Source of the DNA: Deltaproteobacteria bacterium
Lineage (GTDB): Bacteria > Desulfobacterota > Desulfuromonadia > Desulfuromonadales > JAAYDE01
Reading direction: 5' to 3'
Assembly: GCA_017552515.1 (NCBI GenBank)
Contig: JAFZPK010000163.1
Span: 1-34,608, forward strand
DNA length: 34,608 nt
A program made the translations under genes and the position numbers. This document shows, one piece after another, positions 7,342 to 17,174 of this stretch (the stretch's first letter is position 1; each line of letters starts with the position of its first letter). The notes under the pieces were generated by a model. That model was not told where the DNA came from. It worked only from the letters and a program-made list of their open reading frames with translations, and made no database searches.

Positions 7342-9300
7342 ATGACGGTATGGGCCCGTTACCGCATTATCATAGTCGGCATGGTGTTTGTGGCGTTTTT
7401 CGCTGCGGTGATAACTCGTGCCTGCTATCTTCAGATTCTTGAGCAGAAACGTCTGCAGAACAAGGCGCAAAACCAGCATCATCGCGCAATCACCCTGATC
7501 CCCCAACGTGGCACCATCTATGACAGCCGCGGGGAGGAACTGGCCCTGAGCGTCGATGTCGATTCCGTCTATGTCAATCCCCGTCAGCTAATGGATCATT
7601 CAGTGGCCAAAGTTCTGGCCTCATATCTGTCGCTTCCCATCAAGGAAGTCCGGAGCAAGATCGAATCCGGCCGTAATTTTGTTTGGCTGAAGCGGCAGAT
7701 TTCTCCACGGGAAAGCGAAAAAGTCCGAGCTTTGAAGATTTCCGGAGTTGGTTTCGTGGCGGAAAACCGCCGGTATTACCCCAACTCCTCTGTGGGAGCG
7801 CAAGTTGTTGGCTTTACAGGTGTCGACCCAAGGGGATTGGAAGGGCTGGAACTGTTTTACGACAAGGAAATCATGGGAAAGGCCGGGCAGGTTGTGTATG
7901 GCGTGGACGCTCGTGGGCGCGGCATGGGGATGGGACGCTTTGTCGTGGAGGGCGGTCACAAGGGCAACAATCTGTGGCTGACGCTGGACAAGAATCTTCA
8001 ATATATTCTGGAAAAAGAACTGGCGCTTGGCGTCAAAGATGCCCGTGCCAAGGCGGGGAGCGCCGTGATGGTGGAAGTTGCCACCGGCAAGATTCTGGCA
8101 ATGGCCAACTATCCCACCTTCAACCCCAATGCCTTTCGTCAGTTTGATTCGTCGCGCTATCGCAACCGGGTGGTCTGCGACAGTTTTGAACCCGGTTCCA
8201 CGTTCAAGCCTTTTGTGCTGGCCGCGGCTTTTGAGGAAAAGCTTATTTCCACCGGTGAATGGATTGACTGCGAGCGTGGCCGCTATATGGTCAGCGGCAA
8301 GATTATTCATGACACGCATCCCCGCAATAAAATCCAGGTGGACGATATACTCAAGTTCAGTTCCAATATTGCTTCCGCCAAAATTGGCCGTTCCCTGGGA
8401 CGCCAACGTTTGTACCATTATCTGGGAGATTTTGGATTCGGCCGGAAAACCGGCATTGATCTCCCTGGAGAAGTGGGAGGCGTGTTGCGTTCTCCATCCA
8501 GCTGGTATGAACTGGATCTGGCCAATATTTCCTTTGGACAGGGGGTTTCGGTTACTCCCCTGCAGATTGCCATGGCTACCGCAGCGCTGGGAAACGGCGG
8601 TCTGCTGATGCGTCCCTACATCGTCGAAAAAATTGTCGATACGGAAGGCAACGTTTTAACGCAGCATTCTCCGGAAGTGGTGCGGCGTGTGGTTTCCGAG
8701 GATGTGGCGAATCTGGTCCGGACCCTGTTGCAGAAGACCTCGGAAGAGGGAGGAACGGCAACCAGAGCGGCGGTTCCCGGTTATGTTGTCGCGGGGAAAA
8801 CCGGCACCGCCCAAAAGGCGGACAAGACAAATCGCGGCTATTCCGCCGAGGATCGGGTCGGCTCCTTTGTGGGGATGGTTCCTGGCGATGCGCCGAGGAT
8901 TGTTATTCTGGTAATGATAGACGAGCCGGGAATCTCTCCATATGGCAGTGTAGTCGCAGCCCCGGTTTTCTCCAGAATCGCCGCCCAATCGTTGCCCTAT
9001 CTGCGGATTCCTCCGACCACGACGGTGGCGGCTGCTTCTCCCTCAAAAAAATCAAAGGAGGACAATGCGGATTCTTCCGATCCGGCACGCAGTGCCACGG
9101 GAGGAGGCGAAATCATTTCCGGCTACATTATGCCCGATTTGCGTGGCATGAGCGCCCGTCAGGTTCTGTGCTGGATGGAGCGGAACAAGCTGGATCTCAA
9201 TATTCGTGGCCATGGCCGGGTGGTCGATCAGTCGCCACGTGGCGGAGAGCCAATTCGCTACCAGAAACCGTGCTGGGTACGCCTGGCTGAAGATGATTGA
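7342..9300 (+). CDS. ftsI: Peptidoglycan D,D-transpeptidase FtsI (PBP3) with C-terminal PASTA domain
   Basis: The product has 652 residues. A single N-terminal membrane span (about 8-26) is followed by the PBP dimerisation domain (about 50-200). The transpeptidase has catalytic S286 and K289 in STFK, S340 to N342 (SSN), and K486-T489 (KTGT). After a Ser/Asp-rich linker (560-590), residues 594-652 form one PASTA domain (YIMPDLRGMSARQVL, then DQSPRGGEPI). FtsI cross-links septal peptidoglycan with FtsW. Enterobacterial FtsI lacks PASTA; a PASTA tail is known in some other lineages and in SpoVD-type proteins. GGAGAGG lies 7 nt before the ATG. Confidence 0.96.
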   Translation: MTVWARYRIIIVGMVFVAFFAAVITRACYLQILEQKRLQNKAQNQHHRAITLIPQRGTIYDSRGEELALSVDVDSVYVNPRQLMDHSVAKVLASYLSLPIKEVRSKIESGRNFVWLKRQISPRESEKVRALKISGVGFVAENRRYYPNSSVGAQVVGFTGVDPRGLEGLELFYDKEIMGKAGQVVYGVDARGRGMGMGRFVVEGGHKGNNLWLTLDKNLQYILEKELALGVKDARAKAGSAVMVEVATGKILAMANYPTFNPNAFRQFDSSRYRNRVVCDSFEPGSTFKPFVLAAAFEEKLISTGEWIDCERGRYMVSGKIIHDTHPRNKIQVDDILKFSSNIASAKIGRSLGRQRLYHYLGDFGFGRKTGIDLPGEVGGVLRSPSSWYELDLANISFGQGVSVTPLQIAMATAALGNGGLLMRPYIVEKIVDTEGNVLTQHSPEVVRRVVSEDVANLVRTLLQKTSEEGGTATRAAVPGYVVAGKTGTAQKADKTNRGYSAEDRVGSFVGMVPGDAPRIVILVMIDEPGISPYGSVVAAPVFSRIAAQSLPYLRIPPTTTVAAASPSKKSKEDNADSSDPARSATGGGEIISGYIMPDLRGMSARQVLCWMERNKLDLNIRGHGRVVDQSPRGGEPIRYQKPCWVRLAEDD

Positions 9301-9364
9301 CATGGTTTGCTGTTTTTTCAAAACGACCCGGATGTGACAAAAACGAAGGAGTGTACTTTCGAAA

Positions 9365-10867
9365 ATGCGCATCAATGAACTGATAGAGGTGATGAAGCCG
9401 GTTACGGTGAGTGGTCCGTCGGATGTGAATGTTGACGGCCTGTTTTACGATTCGCGCAAGGTTTTGCCGGGCGGCGCGTTTTTCGCTTTACCCGGGGCGA
9501 AAGGCGACGGTTGCGATTATGTTGACGAGGCCTTGAAACGGGGCGCGGCGGCGGTGGTCAGCGAACGCATGCTGAAGTTGCCTCCCTCTGTTGCGGGAGT
9601 GGTGGTGAAGAACGCCCGTCATGCCATGGCGATGGCGGCGCTTCAATTTTTTGGGCATCCCTTGCGGGACATGATGGTCATCGGTGTCACGGGAACCAAT
9701 GGCAAGACCACGATTTCCTATCATCTGGAAGCGGTTTTGCGCGCTGCGGGACGCAAACCGGCGGTGCTGGGAACGATCAATTACCGCTATGGGGATTGTA
9801 TTTATACGGCATCGCACACCACCCCGGAAAGTATCGATCTGTTGGCGATGATTGCGGAATTCAAGCGTCTGGGGGCTGACAGCATCGTTATGGAAGTCTC
9901 TTCACATGGTTTGGATCAGCACCGAATTGACGGTTTTGAATTTGATGTTGCGGCCTTTACCAATCTTTCTCCCGAGCATCTGGACTATCACCACGATATG
10001 GAGAGCTATTTCCAGGTCAAGAAGCGGCTGTTTACGGATTTCATCAAGGAAGGCGGTCATGCGGCGATCAATGTGGATGATGCCTATGGAGCGCGGCTGG
10101 CTGGAGAAATCGCTGCCAATACGCTGACCTGTGGAAAGCAGGGCATGGTTCGTCCCGGTGCGGTAGAAAGTTCTTTCGATGGTATTCGTGGAACGCTGGA
10201 AACGCCGCGTGGAACGATGAAACTGGAGTCACGCCTGTTCGGCTCCTACAACTTGAGCAATCTGATGGTGACGACGGCTGTGGCGCTGGCGGCGGGTCTG
10301 CCTCTGGATGCGGTATCGGAGGGCATCCGTAGCGCGTATCAGGTGCCGGGCCGGCTGGAAAAGGTGGAGAATGCACTGGGAGCCACTGTTGTCGTGGATT
10401 ATGCCCATACCCCCGATGGATTGCGTTCGGTGCTGACGGCTTTGCGCGAACTGCGCCCGGCACGGATATTGGCGGTGTTTGGTTGCGGCGGGGATCGTGA
10501 TCGAAGCAAGCGGCCGCTTATGGGGGAAGCGGTTGCACAGTTGGCGGATTTGGTGATTTTGACGTCCGACAATCCGCGAAGTGAGGATCCGCTGGCGATC
10601 CTGGAAGAAATTAAGGCGGGAGTTGTGCCACTGGGGCGGGTGGAAAGGACGCCGGAAGCCTACGCGAAAGATCCGCAGAACGGTTTTGTGGCTTTACCGG
10701 ATCGTCGTGAGGCCATCCGCTATGCGGTTTCCCTGGTTCAGGCAGGCGATGTGCTGCTGATCGCGGGAAAGGGACATGAAACGTATCAGATTGTTGGCAG
10801 CAAACGGCTTCATTTTGACGATCGCGAGGAGGCATGCGCGGCGTTGCAGGAGAGGATGACACGGTGA
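9365..10867 (+). CDS. murE: UDP-MurNAc-tripeptide synthetase, meso-DAP-adding (MurE)
   Basis: The product has 500 residues. MurE ligates meso-diaminopimelate to UDP-MurNAc-L-Ala-D-Glu with ATP in the cytoplasm. The ATP loop GVTGTNGKTT is at 107-116, the carbamylated-lysine region VKKRLF is near 218-223, and DNPR at 402-405 marks specificity for meso-DAP rather than lysine, which fits a Gram-negative wall. GAAGGAG lies 13 nt upstream of ATG 9365, longer than usual, but no better in-frame start is present. The stop overlaps the GTG start of murF (GTGA). Confidence 0.96.
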   Translation: MRINELIEVMKPVTVSGPSDVNVDGLFYDSRKVLPGGAFFALPGAKGDGCDYVDEALKRGAAAVVSERMLKLPPSVAGVVVKNARHAMAMAALQFFGHPLRDMMVIGVTGTNGKTTISYHLEAVLRAAGRKPAVLGTINYRYGDCIYTASHTTPESIDLLAMIAEFKRLGADSIVMEVSSHGLDQHRIDGFEFDVAAFTNLSPEHLDYHHDMESYFQVKKRLFTDFIKEGGHAAINVDDAYGARLAGEIAANTLTCGKQGMVRPGAVESSFDGIRGTLETPRGTMKLESRLFGSYNLSNLMVTTAVALAAGLPLDAVSEGIRSAYQVPGRLEKVENALGATVVVDYAHTPDGLRSVLTALRELRPARILAVFGCGGDRDRSKRPLMGEAVAQLADLVILTSDNPRSEDPLAILEEIKAGVVPLGRVERTPEAYAKDPQNGFVALPDRREAIRYAVSLVQAGDVLLIAGKGHETYQIVGSKRLHFDDREEACAALQERMTR

Positions 10868-12249
10868 AAACACTGGATGTCCGCAAAATTGGTCGTATTG
10901 TCGGGGGAAAAGTCAGCCGGAGTGATGTGACGACGGAAGTCACGGGGTTTTCTGTCGACAGCCGGACAATTAAGGCTGGCGATCTGTTTATCCCTTTGAG
11001 AGGAGAGCGCTTCGACGGACACGATTTTTTGCTGGAAGCGGTGAGAAGAGGCGCGGTTGCCTGCCTCTCGGAAGAACCATGCGCAGGGTTGTCGGTGCCG
11101 GTCATTATGGTGCAGAACACGCTTGTGGCCTTGGGAGATATGGCGGCTGCGGCCCGGGGCGGATTTTCTGGCCCGGTGGTGGGTGTGACCGGTTCGGCAG
11201 GAAAATCGACGACCAAGGAAATGGTGTCCGCGATTCTTTCCCTTACGGGACCAGGCCTGAAGACTGAAGGCAACCTGAACAATCTGGTAGGTTTGCCGCT
11301 GACATTGGAGCGATTGGCTCCCGAACATCAGTGGATGGTACTGGAGATGGGCACCAGCCAGTTGGGCGAAATTGCGCGTTTGACGGAGATAGCACGTCCG
11401 ACGGTTGGGGTTATCACCAATATTGGTCCCAGCCATTTGACAGGTCTGCGGGGCCTGGACGGCGTCGCCCGTGCCAAGGCTGAACTGTTTGCTGGCCTGG
11501 TGGCGGGCAGTTGGGCTGTTATCAACGCGGACGATCCGCGAGTGCTGAAGATTCCGGTGGCCAACGGCGTAGAACGGCTGTTGTTCGGGATAAGCCCGGA
11601 GGCTCAGGTGCGTGCCGAAGAGATCGGCGTGACTGCGGATGGTGTCCGTTTTCTGCTGCGTTTGCCGGATGGTGGCGCTTATCCTGTGCAGCTTCCGGTG
11701 TATGGGCGGCACAACGTGGGCAATGCTTTGGCGGCCGCTGCCGTGGCTTTCTGCCTGAAAGTACCGCCAACGCTCATTGTGAAAGGTTTGGAGCAATTTT
11801 CGCCGATGCCGGCCCGTCTGGAGCTCTGTTCTTTGCCGAAGGATGTCGTTTTGCTGGATGATACCTACAATGCCAATCCGGCTTCGGTTGCGGCAGCGCT
11901 GGAAACACTGGCGGATATGACCGTTTCCGGCAGGAGAATAGCCGTGTTGGGCGATATGCTGGAACTGGGCGAATATTCGGCGGACATGCATTTCGAGGTG
12001 GGGCAGAAGGTGGCGAAACGGGCGGATTATCTGATTCTGCTGGGCACGGAAACGGCTGCTCTCCGGGCGGGAGCCCTCCATGATGGAATGGCCGAAGAAA
12101 ATATCTGGTGTTGCGCCGATCATGAAGAGGCTGCCGCGTGCTTGTTGAAACTGGTGCAGCCGGGAGATCGCATTTTGCTGAAGGGTTCGCGGAAGATGCG
12201 TATGGAACGGATCCGCGGTCTGTTTGCCGGGCAGTGGCAGGCTGACTGA
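10864..12249 (+). CDS. murF: UDP-MurNAc-tripeptide--D-Ala-D-Ala ligase (MurF)
   Basis: The product has 461 residues from the GTG at 10864. MurF adds the D-Ala-D-Ala dipeptide made by Ddl to the UDP-MurNAc-tripeptide. The ATP loop GVTGSAGKST is at 107-116, MGTSQLGEIARL in the central domain and LLDDTYNANPASV in the C-terminal domain are family marks. The GTG start was preferred because AGGAGAGG at 10848-10855 gives an 8-nt spacing and the start overlaps the murE stop. An in-frame ATG at 10834 has its SD only one base away. Confidence 0.95.
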   Translation: MKTLDVRKIGRIVGGKVSRSDVTTEVTGFSVDSRTIKAGDLFIPLRGERFDGHDFLLEAVRRGAVACLSEEPCAGLSVPVIMVQNTLVALGDMAAAARGGFSGPVVGVTGSAGKSTTKEMVSAILSLTGPGLKTEGNLNNLVGLPLTLERLAPEHQWMVLEMGTSQLGEIARLTEIARPTVGVITNIGPSHLTGLRGLDGVARAKAELFAGLVAGSWAVINADDPRVLKIPVANGVERLLFGISPEAQVRAEEIGVTADGVRFLLRLPDGGAYPVQLPVYGRHNVGNALAAAAVAFCLKVPPTLIVKGLEQFSPMPARLELCSLPKDVVLLDDTYNANPASVAAALETLADMTVSGRRIAVLGDMLELGEYSADMHFEVGQKVAKRADYLILLGTETAALRAGALHDGMAEENIWCCADHEEAAACLLKLVQPGDRILLKGSRKMRMERIRGLFAGQWQAD

Positions 12250-12340
12250 TTGTGAGAGCAAGAATGAAAAGAGACATTTCCGCTTTGGGCAGGAGTTAGA
12301 AATCGGAGCTGGGAAAATAAATTTCTGCGAGGAGAGAGGG

Positions 12341-12394
12341 ATGGTTGAAGAATTTGGGTTGAAAGACGCTATTTACAAGGAAAGGTGCTTCTGA
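12341..12394 (+). CDS. Candidate 17-codon leader ORF coupled to mraY
   Basis: ATG 12341 is preceded by GAGGAG (12329-12334) at 6-nt spacing, a stronger SD than that of many genes here. The ORF encodes [17 protein letters not shown] and stops at TGA 12392-12394, whose last base is the first base of the mraY ATG (TGATG). This geometry favours translational coupling. Coding status is not proven; it is too short to judge by composition. The rest of the murF-mraY gap also holds an 11-codon ORF (12264-12299) with a poor SD. Confidence 0.45.
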   Translation: MVEEFGLKDAIYKERCF

Positions 12395-13470
12395 TGCTGT
12401 ACCATCTGCTCTATCCACTTCATGTCCAGTTTTCCGGTTTCCATGTTTTCCGCTATATCACGTTTCGCTCCATCTATGCGGCCATTACTGCGCTGACAAT
12501 TTCTTTCGTTGTTGGTCCTTGGCTTATTGCCAAGTTGAGGAGGCTGCAAATCGGGCAGGAGATCCGCGAGCTGGGTCCGGAAAGCCACAAGAAAAAGGCC
12601 GGGACGCCGACAATGGGCGGGGTTCTGATTTTGGCTGCCATGGTGATACCCACGCTGCTGTGGGCGGATTTGCGCAATCTGTATGTATGGCTGGTACTGT
12701 TTGTCACGGTTGGATACGGTGCGGTGGGAGCGGTGGATGACTGGCGCAAGGTGGCCAAACACAACAGCGATGGATTGTCGGCGCGCGCCAAGATGCGCTG
12801 GATGACGCTGATTGCGGCGGTGCCTGCGTTGGTTTTATTTTTTCATCCGAACTTTCAGACAACATTGGCCTTTCCATTCCTTAAAAATCTGCGCCCGGAT
12901 TTGGGATTGTTCTTTGTCGTTTTTGCGGTTTTTGTTGTCGTCGGTTCCGGCAATTCGGTCAATTTGAGTGATGGTCTGGACGGTTTGGCAATGGGTCTCG
13001 TGACCATTGCTGCTTCAGTCTATGTGCTGTTTGCCTATCTGGCCGGCAATGCGCATCTGGCTTCCTATCTGCAGCTCAGCAGCGTACCGGGCGCGGGCGA
13101 GCTGGCGGTGTTCTGTTCGGCCATGGTGGGCGCGGGGCTGGGCTTTTTGTGGTTTAACGCCTATCCAGCCCAGATCTTCATGGGTGATACGGGCAGTCTG
13201 GCTCTGGGAGGCGCCCTGGGGATGGTGGCGATTGTGGTCAAGCAGGAACTCATGCTGGCGCTGGTGGGCGGTATTTTTGTCCTGGAAGCCTTGTCTGTCA
13301 TGTTGCAGGTGACTTCCTACAAGTTGTGGAAACGGCGGATATTCAAAATGGCGCCCTTGCATCATCATTTTGAACTGATGGGAATTGCAGAGCCCAAAAT
13401 TATTGTCCGCTTCTGGATCGTCAATATCATTCTGGCCTTACTGGCAATCTCGACGCTGAAATTGAGGTGA
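12394..13470 (+). CDS. mraY: Phospho-MurNAc-pentapeptide transferase (MraY)
   Basis: The product has 358 residues and about ten membrane spans. MraY transfers phospho-MurNAc-pentapeptide from UDP to undecaprenyl phosphate, making lipid I at the inner leaflet. Family motifs are [16 protein letters not shown] near the first cytoplasmic loop, [10 protein letters not shown] (paired Asp), [35 protein letters not shown] and [12 protein letters not shown] 12394 was chosen over the in-frame GTG at 12385 because AAGGAAAGG (12377-12385) then sits 8 nt away and the start matches MraY N-termini. In most dcw clusters murD follows; here ftsW follows after 69 bp. Confidence 0.96.
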   Translation: MLYHLLYPLHVQFSGFHVFRYITFRSIYAAITALTISFVVGPWLIAKLRRLQIGQEIRELGPESHKKKAGTPTMGGVLILAAMVIPTLLWADLRNLYVWLVLFVTVGYGAVGAVDDWRKVAKHNSDGLSARAKMRWMTLIAAVPALVLFFHPNFQTTLAFPFLKNLRPDLGLFFVVFAVFVVVGSGNSVNLSDGLDGLAMGLVTIAASVYVLFAYLAGNAHLASYLQLSSVPGAGELAVFCSAMVGAGLGFLWFNAYPAQIFMGDTGSLALGGALGMVAIVVKQELMLALVGGIFVLEALSVMLQVTSYKLWKRRIFKMAPLHHHFELMGIAEPKIIVRFWIVNIILALLAISTLKLR

Positions 13471-13539
13471 CATAAAACAAGTTTTTCGGAGCTAGGTGCC
13501 AACAGAAAAAAACTTTTTCAATTGTGATGAAGAGGACAG

Positions 13540-14700
13540 ATGTCGGAACTCGGAAATATTGCTCAGCCTAAGACGGGAACACTGGCTGGAAATTTTGACA
13601 TGACCATTTTGCTGATAGTGGTGGTACTCAGCTGTCTGGGGGTGGTGATGGTCTATTCGGCCTCCGCGGTCATGGCTATGGAACAGGCTCGCTGCAATCA
13701 CGACAGTTTCTTTTTCTTCAAGAGACAGGGCGTATTCGTGACAATGGGCCTGATCGCGATGGTTGTGACGATGTTTTACGATTATCACAAGTTGCGTCCC
13801 TTCGCGATGCCGTTGTTGTTGGGCTGTATTGTGTTGCTGTCTCTGCTTTTGGTACCGGGACTGGGGCATTCGGCCAATGGATCGGTACGCTGGTTTCGGT
13901 TGGGAGGTTTTTCTTTCCAGCCTTCGGAATTGGCCAAGCTGTCGCTGATTTTGTATCTGGCGCATTCCCTGACCAAGAGGAAGGAGAAAATAGGCGGTTT
14001 TCTGCTTGGATTTTTGCCCTATACGGTGATGCTGGTTGTGTTGCTGGGGCTGATTCTGATGGAACCCGATCTGGGCAGTGCGGTCGTGGTGGGCACGGTG
14101 GGCGCCACCATCATGTTTGTGGCAGGTGTCAAGTTCCGGTATCTGCTGCTGGCGGCAATAACTGGTGGGCCGTTGCTCTATATGGCGATAGTCAGGGTAC
14201 CCTACAGACGGGAGCGCCTGCTGGCCTTCCTTAACCCCTGGGCTACTCCGGATACATCAGGCTATCAGATTATCCAGAGCCAGATTGCCTTTGACAGTGG
14301 AGGTTTCTGGGGACAGGGACTGGGACAGGGCATTCAGAAGCTGTTCTATCTCCCGGAGGCACACACCGATTTTATCTTTTCCGTTCTGGGAGAAGAACTG
14401 GGTTTTGTCGGAGTGTTGGCAGTGGCCGGGATGTTTCTGGCCTTGGTGCTTCTGGGATTGCGGGTGGCGTTGCATACTGCCGATGCTTTTGGACGTTATC
14501 TGGCGGTAGGAACAACGGTACTTGTTGGGCTGGAGGCTTTTTTGAATATTGCGGTGGTGCTGGGCATGTTGCCGCCCAAAGGCATGGCGCTGCCATTTAT
14601 TTCCTATGGCGGTTCCAGTTTGATGTGCTGTTTGTTGGCGGTGGGGCTGTTGTTAAGCGTTTCCCGCTACGGTGAGCGGGAGGTGGAGAAGAACTCGTGA
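13540..14700 (+). CDS. ftsW: SEDS peptidoglycan glycosyltransferase FtsW
   Basis: The product has 386 residues with about ten membrane spans. FtsW polymerises lipid II at the septum together with FtsI. Landmarks are VVMVYSASAVMA in the first span region, HSANGSVRWFRLGGFSFQPSELAKL, LMEPDLGSAVVV, LAFLNPWATPDTSGYQI, and GLGQGIQKLFYLPEAHTDFIF, which are standard SEDS motifs including the periplasmic loop with the catalytic Asp region. It lacks the long N-terminal tail of some FtsW. GAAGAGG ends about 4 nt before the ATG. The stop overlaps the murG GTG start. Confidence 0.95.
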   Translation: MSELGNIAQPKTGTLAGNFDMTILLIVVVLSCLGVVMVYSASAVMAMEQARCNHDSFFFFKRQGVFVTMGLIAMVVTMFYDYHKLRPFAMPLLLGCIVLLSLLLVPGLGHSANGSVRWFRLGGFSFQPSELAKLSLILYLAHSLTKRKEKIGGFLLGFLPYTVMLVVLLGLILMEPDLGSAVVVGTVGATIMFVAGVKFRYLLLAAITGGPLLYMAIVRVPYRRERLLAFLNPWATPDTSGYQIIQSQIAFDSGGFWGQGLGQGIQKLFYLPEAHTDFIFSVLGEELGFVGVLAVAGMFLALVLLGLRVALHTADAFGRYLAVGTTVLVGLEAFLNIAVVLGMLPPKGMALPFISYGGSSLMCCLLAVGLLLSVSRYGEREVEKNS

Positions 14701-15776
14701 AGATTGTTGTGGCCGGTGGAGGAACCGGAGGACACGTTTTCCCGGCTTTGACTGTGGCTCAGGAGTTTCGGAATGCGGGCCATGAGGTCCTGATGGTGGG
14801 TACGGCGCATGGTCTGGAGGCAACTTTGGCGCCAAAGCGCGGTTTTGAACTGGCCCTGATAGATATCCATGGTTTTACCGGGCAATCCTTGAGCTACCGC
14901 TTCGGATTTTGCCTGCTGTTGGTACGGAGTGTCTGGCAGTCCCTGCGATTGTTGCGGCGCTTTCGTCCGGATGTGGTGCTGGGTGTGGGGGGCTATGTTT
15001 CGGCTCCGGTCCTGGTGGCGGCCAGAGTACTGGGTATCCCTTATGTTCTGCATGAACAGAATGCCATTCCCGGTGCCGTAAACCGTTTGATGGGACGTTG
15101 GGCGCGTTGCGTCTGCCTGTCGTTTCCCGACGAGAGCGGGATCTTTGGACGCTCCGTTTTGACCGGCAACCCGGTGCGCGGCGATATTTTCGCCTGCCCC
15201 GAGATCCCGGGCGAACCACCCGCGCTTTTGGTGTTTGGTGGCAGTCAGGGAGCGCGTGCCCTCAATCAGGCCATGGTGGCAGCTTTGCCGTTGCTGGAGA
15301 CGTGGCGTGGCCGGTTGCGGATTCGCCATCAGACAGGCGCGGCGGATCTGGAAACAGTACGCGCCGGTTATCGGAATGCGGGCTGGGACGAAGGGAACGT
15401 GGTTCCATTTATAGACGATATGGCAGGTGCCTATGCGGAAGCACAGTTGGTACTCTGCCGTGCAGGTGCAACCACGTTGGCGGAGCTGGCCGGTTGTGGA
15501 CGGCCCGCAGTGCTGGTGCCTTTTCCATTTGCGGCCCATGATCACCAGATGAAGAACGCGCGAGCTTTGGAAAAAAGAGGTGCTGCGCTGGTTTTGCCTC
15601 AGAAGGAACTGACACCGGAACATCTGGCGGCCCTGATAGGCGAGTTGCTTGATGATCAGGCACGACTGCGGAAAATGGGCGCCGCAATCCGCGCTCTGGC
15701 GCGGCCGGATGCGGCCCAAAATATAGTACGCGAATGTTTGCGTTGTACGGAGAAAAAACGGGCAGCCGCACAATGA
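14697..15776 (+). CDS. murG: Lipid II synthase MurG (GlcNAc transferase)
   Basis: The product has 359 residues. MurG transfers GlcNAc from UDP-GlcNAc to lipid I on the cytoplasmic face of the membrane, making lipid II. The N-terminal GGGTGGHVFPALTVAQE (residues 7-23) is the lipid/diphosphate-binding loop, VLGVGGYVSAPVLVAA and LHEQNAIPG follow, and the C-terminal domain has LLVFGGSQGARALN and the UDP-GlcNAc site CRAGATTLAELAGCGRPAVLV. GTG 14697 overlaps the ftsW TGA (GTGA), with GGGAGGTGGAG upstream. Confidence 0.96.
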   Translation: MKIVVAGGGTGGHVFPALTVAQEFRNAGHEVLMVGTAHGLEATLAPKRGFELALIDIHGFTGQSLSYRFGFCLLLVRSVWQSLRLLRRFRPDVVLGVGGYVSAPVLVAARVLGIPYVLHEQNAIPGAVNRLMGRWARCVCLSFPDESGIFGRSVLTGNPVRGDIFACPEIPGEPPALLVFGGSQGARALNQAMVAALPLLETWRGRLRIRHQTGAADLETVRAGYRNAGWDEGNVVPFIDDMAGAYAEAQLVLCRAGATTLAELAGCGRPAVLVPFPFAAHDHQMKNARALEKRGAALVLPQKELTPEHLAALIGELLDDQARLRKMGAAIRALARPDAAQNIVRECLRCTEKKRAAAQ

Positions 15777-15800
15777 AAAGATAATTCGGTTGAGGACATT

Positions 15801-17174
15801 ATGTACGGTAGAATTCGCAATATTCATTTTGTGGGCATTGGCGGCATTGGCATGAGCGGGATCGCCGAATTGCTGATCAATCTTGGCTATAATGTTTCGG
15901 GGTCCGATTTGCGGGAAAGTGACATTACCCGGCGTCTGGCACAACTGGGTGGACGCATCTCGTTGGGACATTCTGGAGAGAATGTGCAGGACGCTGATGT
16001 GGTGGTGGCCTCAACTGCGGTGCGTGCCGACAATCCGGAGATAGTTGCAGCCCGGCAACGGATGATACCTGTCATTCCGCGCGCGGAGATGCTGGCCGAG
16101 TTGATGCGCATGAAGCATGGCATCGCGGTGGCCGGGGCTCATGGCAAGACGACCACCACCAGTATGATTGCGTGGGTACTTTTCAGTTGCGGCGTCGATC
16201 CGACTGCGGTCATTGGTGGACGTTTTGATGCCCTGGGGTCCAACGCCAAACTGGGGCAGGGCAATTTTCTGGTGGCGGAGGCCGATGAATCGGATGGATC
16301 GTTTTTACGGCTCAGCCCGGTTATCGCCGTGGTGACCAATATTGATGCAGAACATCTCGACTACTATCGGGATCTGGATCACATCAAGCAGAGCTTTGCC
16401 GATTTCATTAACAAGATTCCTTTTTTTGGTCTTGCAGTCCTCTGTTTTGACGATCCCAATGTCCAGTCGCTGATTCCCAAGGTGCAGAAACGGTTTACCA
16501 CCTACGGTTTCAATCCGCAGGCGGATTACTGTGCTTCCAACATTTCCGGCACCTGTTTCAACACCACCTTTACACTCTCTTTCAAAGGAGAAGAGATTTG
16601 CGAAGTGATGCTGAAAGTGCCGGGCAAGCACAATGCACTGAATGCGTTGGCTGCAATCGCGGTAGGCAGGGAATTGAATTTGCCATTTGCGGACATTGTT
16701 AACGCGCTTCAGTCGTTTTGCGGTGTGCGGCGGCGTTTTCAGCTGCGCCATGAGGGCGAAGGTATCATGGTGGTGGACGATTATGCGCATCATCCGACCG
16801 AAATTCGGGCGACATTGGCAGCGGCCCGTGCCGGTTGGGACAAACGCCTGATAGTAGTGTTTCAGCCGCATCGCTATACTCGTACCCAGGCGTTGTTCAG
16901 CGAGTTTCTGACGGCATTTTACGATGCTGACGAGTTGCTGGTGCTGGATATCTATCCCGCAGGAGAAGATCCTCTTGAGGGTGTGTCCGCGCGGCATTTG
17001 GCAGAGGGAATCCGCACCCATGGCCACAAGAATTGCCGGTTTTGCGCCTCAGGTGAAGAGGCGGTTGACATTTTGCTGCGGGATGTTGCCTCCGGCGATC
17101 TGGTACTGACTTTGGGAGCGGGCAACGTCTGGCAAACAGGTGATGCCTTTGCGCAGCGGCGCGGTTTGCCCTGA
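15801..17174 (+). CDS. murC: UDP-MurNAc--L-alanine ligase (MurC)
   Basis: The product has 457 residues. MurC adds L-alanine to UDP-MurNAc, the first amino-acid step. The N-terminal Rossmann domain begins [18 protein letters not shown], the ATP loop [10 protein letters not shown] is at 111-120, [10 protein letters not shown] lies in the central domain, and [16 protein letters not shown] and FQPHRYTRT mark the C-terminal domain. GAGGA ends 4 nt before the ATG. The stop and the murB start share one base (TGATG). Confidence 0.96.
   Translation: MYGRIRNIHFVGIGGIGMSGIAELLINLGYNVSGSDLRESDITRRLAQLGGRISLGHSGENVQDADVVVASTAVRADNPEIVAARQRMIPVIPRAEMLAELMRMKHGIAVAGAHGKTTTTSMIAWVLFSCGVDPTAVIGGRFDALGSNAKLGQGNFLVAEADESDGSFLRLSPVIAVVTNIDAEHLDYYRDLDHIKQSFADFINKIPFFGLAVLCFDDPNVQSLIPKVQKRFTTYGFNPQADYCASNISGTCFNTTFTLSFKGEEICEVMLKVPGKHNALNALAAIAVGRELNLPFADIVNALQSFCGVRRRFQLRHEGEGIMVVDDYAHHPTEIRATLAAARAGWDKRLIVVFQPHRYTRTQALFSEFLTAFYDADELLVLDIYPAGEDPLEGVSARHLAEGIRTHGHKNCRFCASGEEAVDILLRDVASGDLVLTLGAGNVWQTGDAFAQRRGLP

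Noticed and set aside
10810-12261. Minus-strand ORF of 483 codons opposite murF
   Set aside because: The composition (Gln, His, Arg, Ser-rich) is that of an antisense shadow; murF on the other strand is intact.
14667-15971. Minus-strand ORF of 434 codons opposite murG and murC
   Set aside because: It spans two real genes on the other strand and shows no recognisable domain.
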